Shown: piece by piece, positions 21,272 to 24,252 of the stretch | Layout: each line of letters opens with the position of its first letter | Position numbering within the stretch: position 1 is the stretch's first letter | Assembly (NCBI GenBank): GCA_024220525.1 | Contig: JAMYWO010000463.1 | Location: 1 to 24,252 of the forward strand | Source of the DNA: Cochliopodium minus | Lineage: Eukaryota; Discosea; Himatismenida; Cochliopodiidae | Direction of reading: 5' to 3' | Length of the DNA: 24,252 nt | Made by a program: the position numbers and the translations under genes | Notes under the pieces: model-generated | Database searches by the model: none | Seen by the model: only the letters and a program-made list of their open reading frames with translations | Told to the model about the DNA's origin: nothing

Positions 21272-24117
21272 ATGGATTCAGAGACAGAAATCAATATGGA
21301 TGAAAATACTCCCCTCAAGTTAAAGGGGAGGAGTATGACTTATGAATCGATCAATCCTTTGAATGCTGGATTGGATTTGATGGTGGAGGGATCAGATGAT
21401 AACACACAAAGAAATACATTGAATATAGACGATTTCTTCAAGCCAAAATACGATGTAAGAAGAATAATTTAATTATGATCGATAAATATGATATATACAT
21501 TCAATACTGAAAAAATTGATCAAAGAAATGAGATGTCAGAATATATTTAAAAGAAATCGTTCAAATAAACATATCTCCATATTATTCAAAAAAATGTAGA
21601 AATACAAATATATTCAATAAAAGAAGAAAATTATAATTCCTCTTTTATACATTCAATCCATTTCTTAATATATTTCCTTCAAAAAAAAAAACAAAAAAAA
21701 ATAAACAAATTAAATAGAAAGAACCGACAATCAAGAAATCATTCTCCCAAAAATACGTGATCCCCAACATAGGAATCACCATCTTCGCACTGTCCTCAAT
21801 TGCAATGATCCTCATCTTCAAATTCGTTGCCAAGTGGAACCTGAACTGGCAAGGATGGTACACAGTGACGCTTCTATTCATTGTACTAGGGATGCTACTA
21901 AAAAACGTCGCGCCGCCAGAATTTGTGATGTTGGGAGCACTTGTAACGTTAGTTCTTCCCCAGATCATCACCCCTGCTCAGTCCCTTGCTGGTTTTGGAA
22001 ACGATGCGATCGTCACTATCGGAATTTTGTTTGTGGTGAGTAAGGGGATTGAGAACACCAACGCTCTCGAGATTTTACTCAGGAGCATCTTGGGAAATCC
22101 GAAGGGCATGACCATTGCTATCTTGAGAATGATGGTAAAATAATAAAAAAAAATTATTGCTAAAAAAATATACAAAATAAAAAAAAATTTACAAAATGAA
22201 ATTTAAATTTACAAATTGAAATTTTAAAAAAATAATTTCTAATATAAAATTTGGAATAACAAAAAAATTCTAACAAAAAAATATGAAAAGTTGTTGAATC
22301 AAACCATATTTAGTTAATATTTCGGAATTGAATTTATTTTTAAAAGTCTTAAAGTATTTCTTTGACATAAAATAGAATTAAATCAAAAAATTTTTTTTTG
22401 TTTGTTTGAAAAGATTCCAGTCATAGTATGCAGTGCATTTATGAACAACACCCCAGTAGTTTGTATGATGATTCCCGTGGTGCAAGGATGGTCAAAAAGA
22501 AACAAACTGAACGACAGAAAACTTCTGATGCCTCTTTCTTGGGCCTCCATCTTGGGCGGAACTTGTACTCTCATAGGAACAAGCACCAACTTGATTGTTT
22601 ATGGGTTTGCACAGTTAGACGATCCTAATTTTACACTTAACATATTCGAAATTGCAAAAGCTGGTGCTCCTTTGGCTGTTGTGGGTATAAATAAAAAATT
22701 TTTAATCCAAATTTTTAATATGTTTCATTTCTTTATTTTTCAAATTTTTAATTCACATTTTTAATTCAGACTTTTTTTTATTTTTATTCCTATTTACATT
22801 TTTTAAATTAATAAATATTTTATTTTTGATTTATTTTTTTAAAATTATTTATGATTAAAAGTGATTTTATGACTTTGATTTAATTTTAAATTTTTAAATC
22901 TTCTTTCTCCATATTTTTTAAATTTTTTAATTTTTTTTTAATTTTTTAATTTTTATTTTTATATTGTTTTTGAATTTAGGAATGATTTATGTGATAATAT
23001 TTCACCGTTTTGTAATGAATGACGACGGAGTGGTGACATTTGAAAAGAAGAAAGAGGAAGAGAAAGAATACATCATTTCTTTTAACGTAAAGGGAAGAAG
23101 GTTCATCGGAAAGAAGATAGAAAGCACTGGTCTTATGGAGATTGGTGGGTTAGAGTTTCACTCTTCCATTGTAGGAGGTAAAATTATTATAAATCAAATT
23201 TAAAAATAAAATAAAAAATAAAAAAATAAAAATAAAAAATAAAAAAATAAATTAAAAAAATAAAAATAAAAATAAAAAAATAAAAATAAAAAATAAAAAA
23301 ATAAATTTAAAAAATAAAAATAAAAATAAAATTAATAATAAAATTAATAAAAAAAAAATAAAAAAAAAAATTTAATAATTAATATATTCAATAAAATTTA
23401 AATGGAAATATTAATATTATTTTTTTAAAAGATAAAATATACAATCCATCTCCCGACACAATAATAGAAGGAGATAAAATCTTCAATTTTAAGGGGAGTG
23501 TCAACAAATTTCAGGAGATCATCTTCAGCGATGGAATTGACTTAAAAGATGAATTGAAGTTTGCCTTGTTGAAGAAACAAGGAGATCCAATATTTGTAAG
23601 AAATGAATTTAAAAAAAAATAAAAAAAAATAAAAAAAAAATAAAAGAAAAATAAAAGAAAAATAAAAAATATCAACTCTAAAATTTAAAAATAAAAAATA
23701 TAATAAAAAATTAACAAACAACATACAAAACAATAAAAAATAAAAAATAAAAAATAATTTAAAATTTAAAAATAAAAATTAATTATTAAATTTAAAAATA
23801 AAAAAATAAAAAAAATGTTGAAAACAAAAAATAAAAATATTGAAATAAAAAATAAAAATTATAAAATAAAAATAATTTATCTTTAGGTAGAGGCAGTAGT
23901 GGGTCCAAAATCAAAGTTGATAGGATACACTCCTAACAAAATAAATTTTGTGTACGTTTTTAACGCGGTGATCATTTCGATCTACAGACCTTCTGAGAAC
24001 ATCTACCGTAAAGTGGATGACACAAGCATAGAAGAAGGGGACTGTCTTTTGTTGAGAACTTCCACCCTTTTTGTTGATAATTATAAATCCGATCCTCAAT
24101 TCTCTTTAGTTTCAAAA
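21272..24117 (+). CDS. SLC13/DASS-family anion transporter with two TrkA-C domains, N-terminal exons
   Basis: Sodium-coupled or proton-coupled anion permease. Exons: 21272-21454, 21718-22134, 22414-22684, 22980-23177, 23432-23595, 23887-24117; all phases fit, giving 488 residues. A soluble acidic N-terminus (~65 residues) precedes membrane segments VIPNIGITIFALSSIAMILI and LLFIVLGMLLKNVAPPEF. These are followed by GFGNDAIVTIGILFVVSKGI, then the family's first hairpin motif SAFMNNTPVVCMMIPVV (Asn-Asn-Thr at 211-213) and ILGGTCTLIGTSTNLIVYGF (ion and substrate site). Two cytosolic TrkA-C (RCK_C) domains follow: residues ~305-400 (NPSPDTIIEGDKIFNFKG) and ~412-488 (EAVVGPKSKLIGYTP; DDTSIEEGDCLLLRTSTLF). 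TrkA-C domains usually sense small ligands. The piece ends at SLVSK with a GTATTT donor (phase 0); the C-terminal membrane half is not to the right. It joins in phase to the piece at 466-1752, which would make a 693-residue protein of normal family length. Confidence 0.92.
23205..23390. repeat. A-rich AAAAAT microsatellite in transporter intron
   Basis: Long run of AAAAAT/AAAAAAT units with the sense strand A-rich, in the intron 23178-23431. The next intron (23596-23886) has the same character. Confidence 0.85.
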
Positions 24118-24175
24118 GTATTTTAATAATTCTTATTTTTTATTTTCGTTATGTTTTTTGTTCTTTGCTTTTTTC

Positions 24176-24252
24176 TTTTATTTTTATTTTATTTTTATTT
24201 TTATTTTTATTTTTATTTTTATTTTTATTTTTATTTTTATTTTTATTTTTAT
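24176..24252. repeat. TATTTT-type microsatellite at right edge
   Basis: The run of ATTTTT units continues to the last base. It is inside the intron that begins at 24118, and matches the repeat at positions 1-126 in unit and orientation. Confidence 0.9.

Overview
This is eukaryotic nuclear-type DNA from a protist with an extremely AT-rich genome. Short, relatively GC-rich exons are separated by GT-AG introns of about 90 to 700 bases, many of them almost pure A/T low-complexity sequence. TAA and TGA act as stops. No rRNA, tRNA, CRISPR array or transposon was seen. The gene content (Ras/Rho exchange factors, RGS, Sec14 fold, SNARE) suggests a free-living amoeboid or flagellate protist. I cannot name the lineage from sequence alone.

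Layout, left to right. (1) 466-1752 (+): last three exons of an SLC13-type anion transporter. (2) 2654-3404 (+): two-exon lysine-rich protein of unknown function. (3) 5373-9150 (+): RGS-like plus RasGEF_N plus RasGEF gene, which appears to run on into (4) 9449-12068 (+): CRAL-TRIO (Sec14) plus RhoGEF (DH) exons, with one exon carrying broken frames. (5) 12199-12799: run of 601 N placed inside a 14-bp tandem repeat; the genes on both sides lose their 3' ends there. (6) 12938-16222 (-): PUB-like plus coiled coil plus APH/CHK-type small-molecule kinase. (7) 16717-18571 (+): PD-(D/E)XK exonuclease, complete. (8) 18696-20959 (-): VTI1 Qb-SNARE, complete, 214 aa. (9) 21272-24117 (+): first six exons of an SLC13 transporter with two TrkA-C domains, cut by the right edge.

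The two transporter pieces at the window ends are exactly complementary: the right piece stops after the second TrkA-C domain in phase 0, and the left piece resumes in phase 0 at the next family position. Both ends lie in the same TATTTT-type repeat. Either the sequence is circular (or permuted, or one unit of a tandem array), or two paralogues happen to be cut at the same intron.

The other main observations are an unusual chain of small-GTPase signalling domains (RGS, RasGEF, Sec14, DH), a PUB-kinase fusion, and two alternating compositional regimes. Sequence near gene starts is complex, whereas gene bodies carry strongly A- or T-skewed microsatellite introns.
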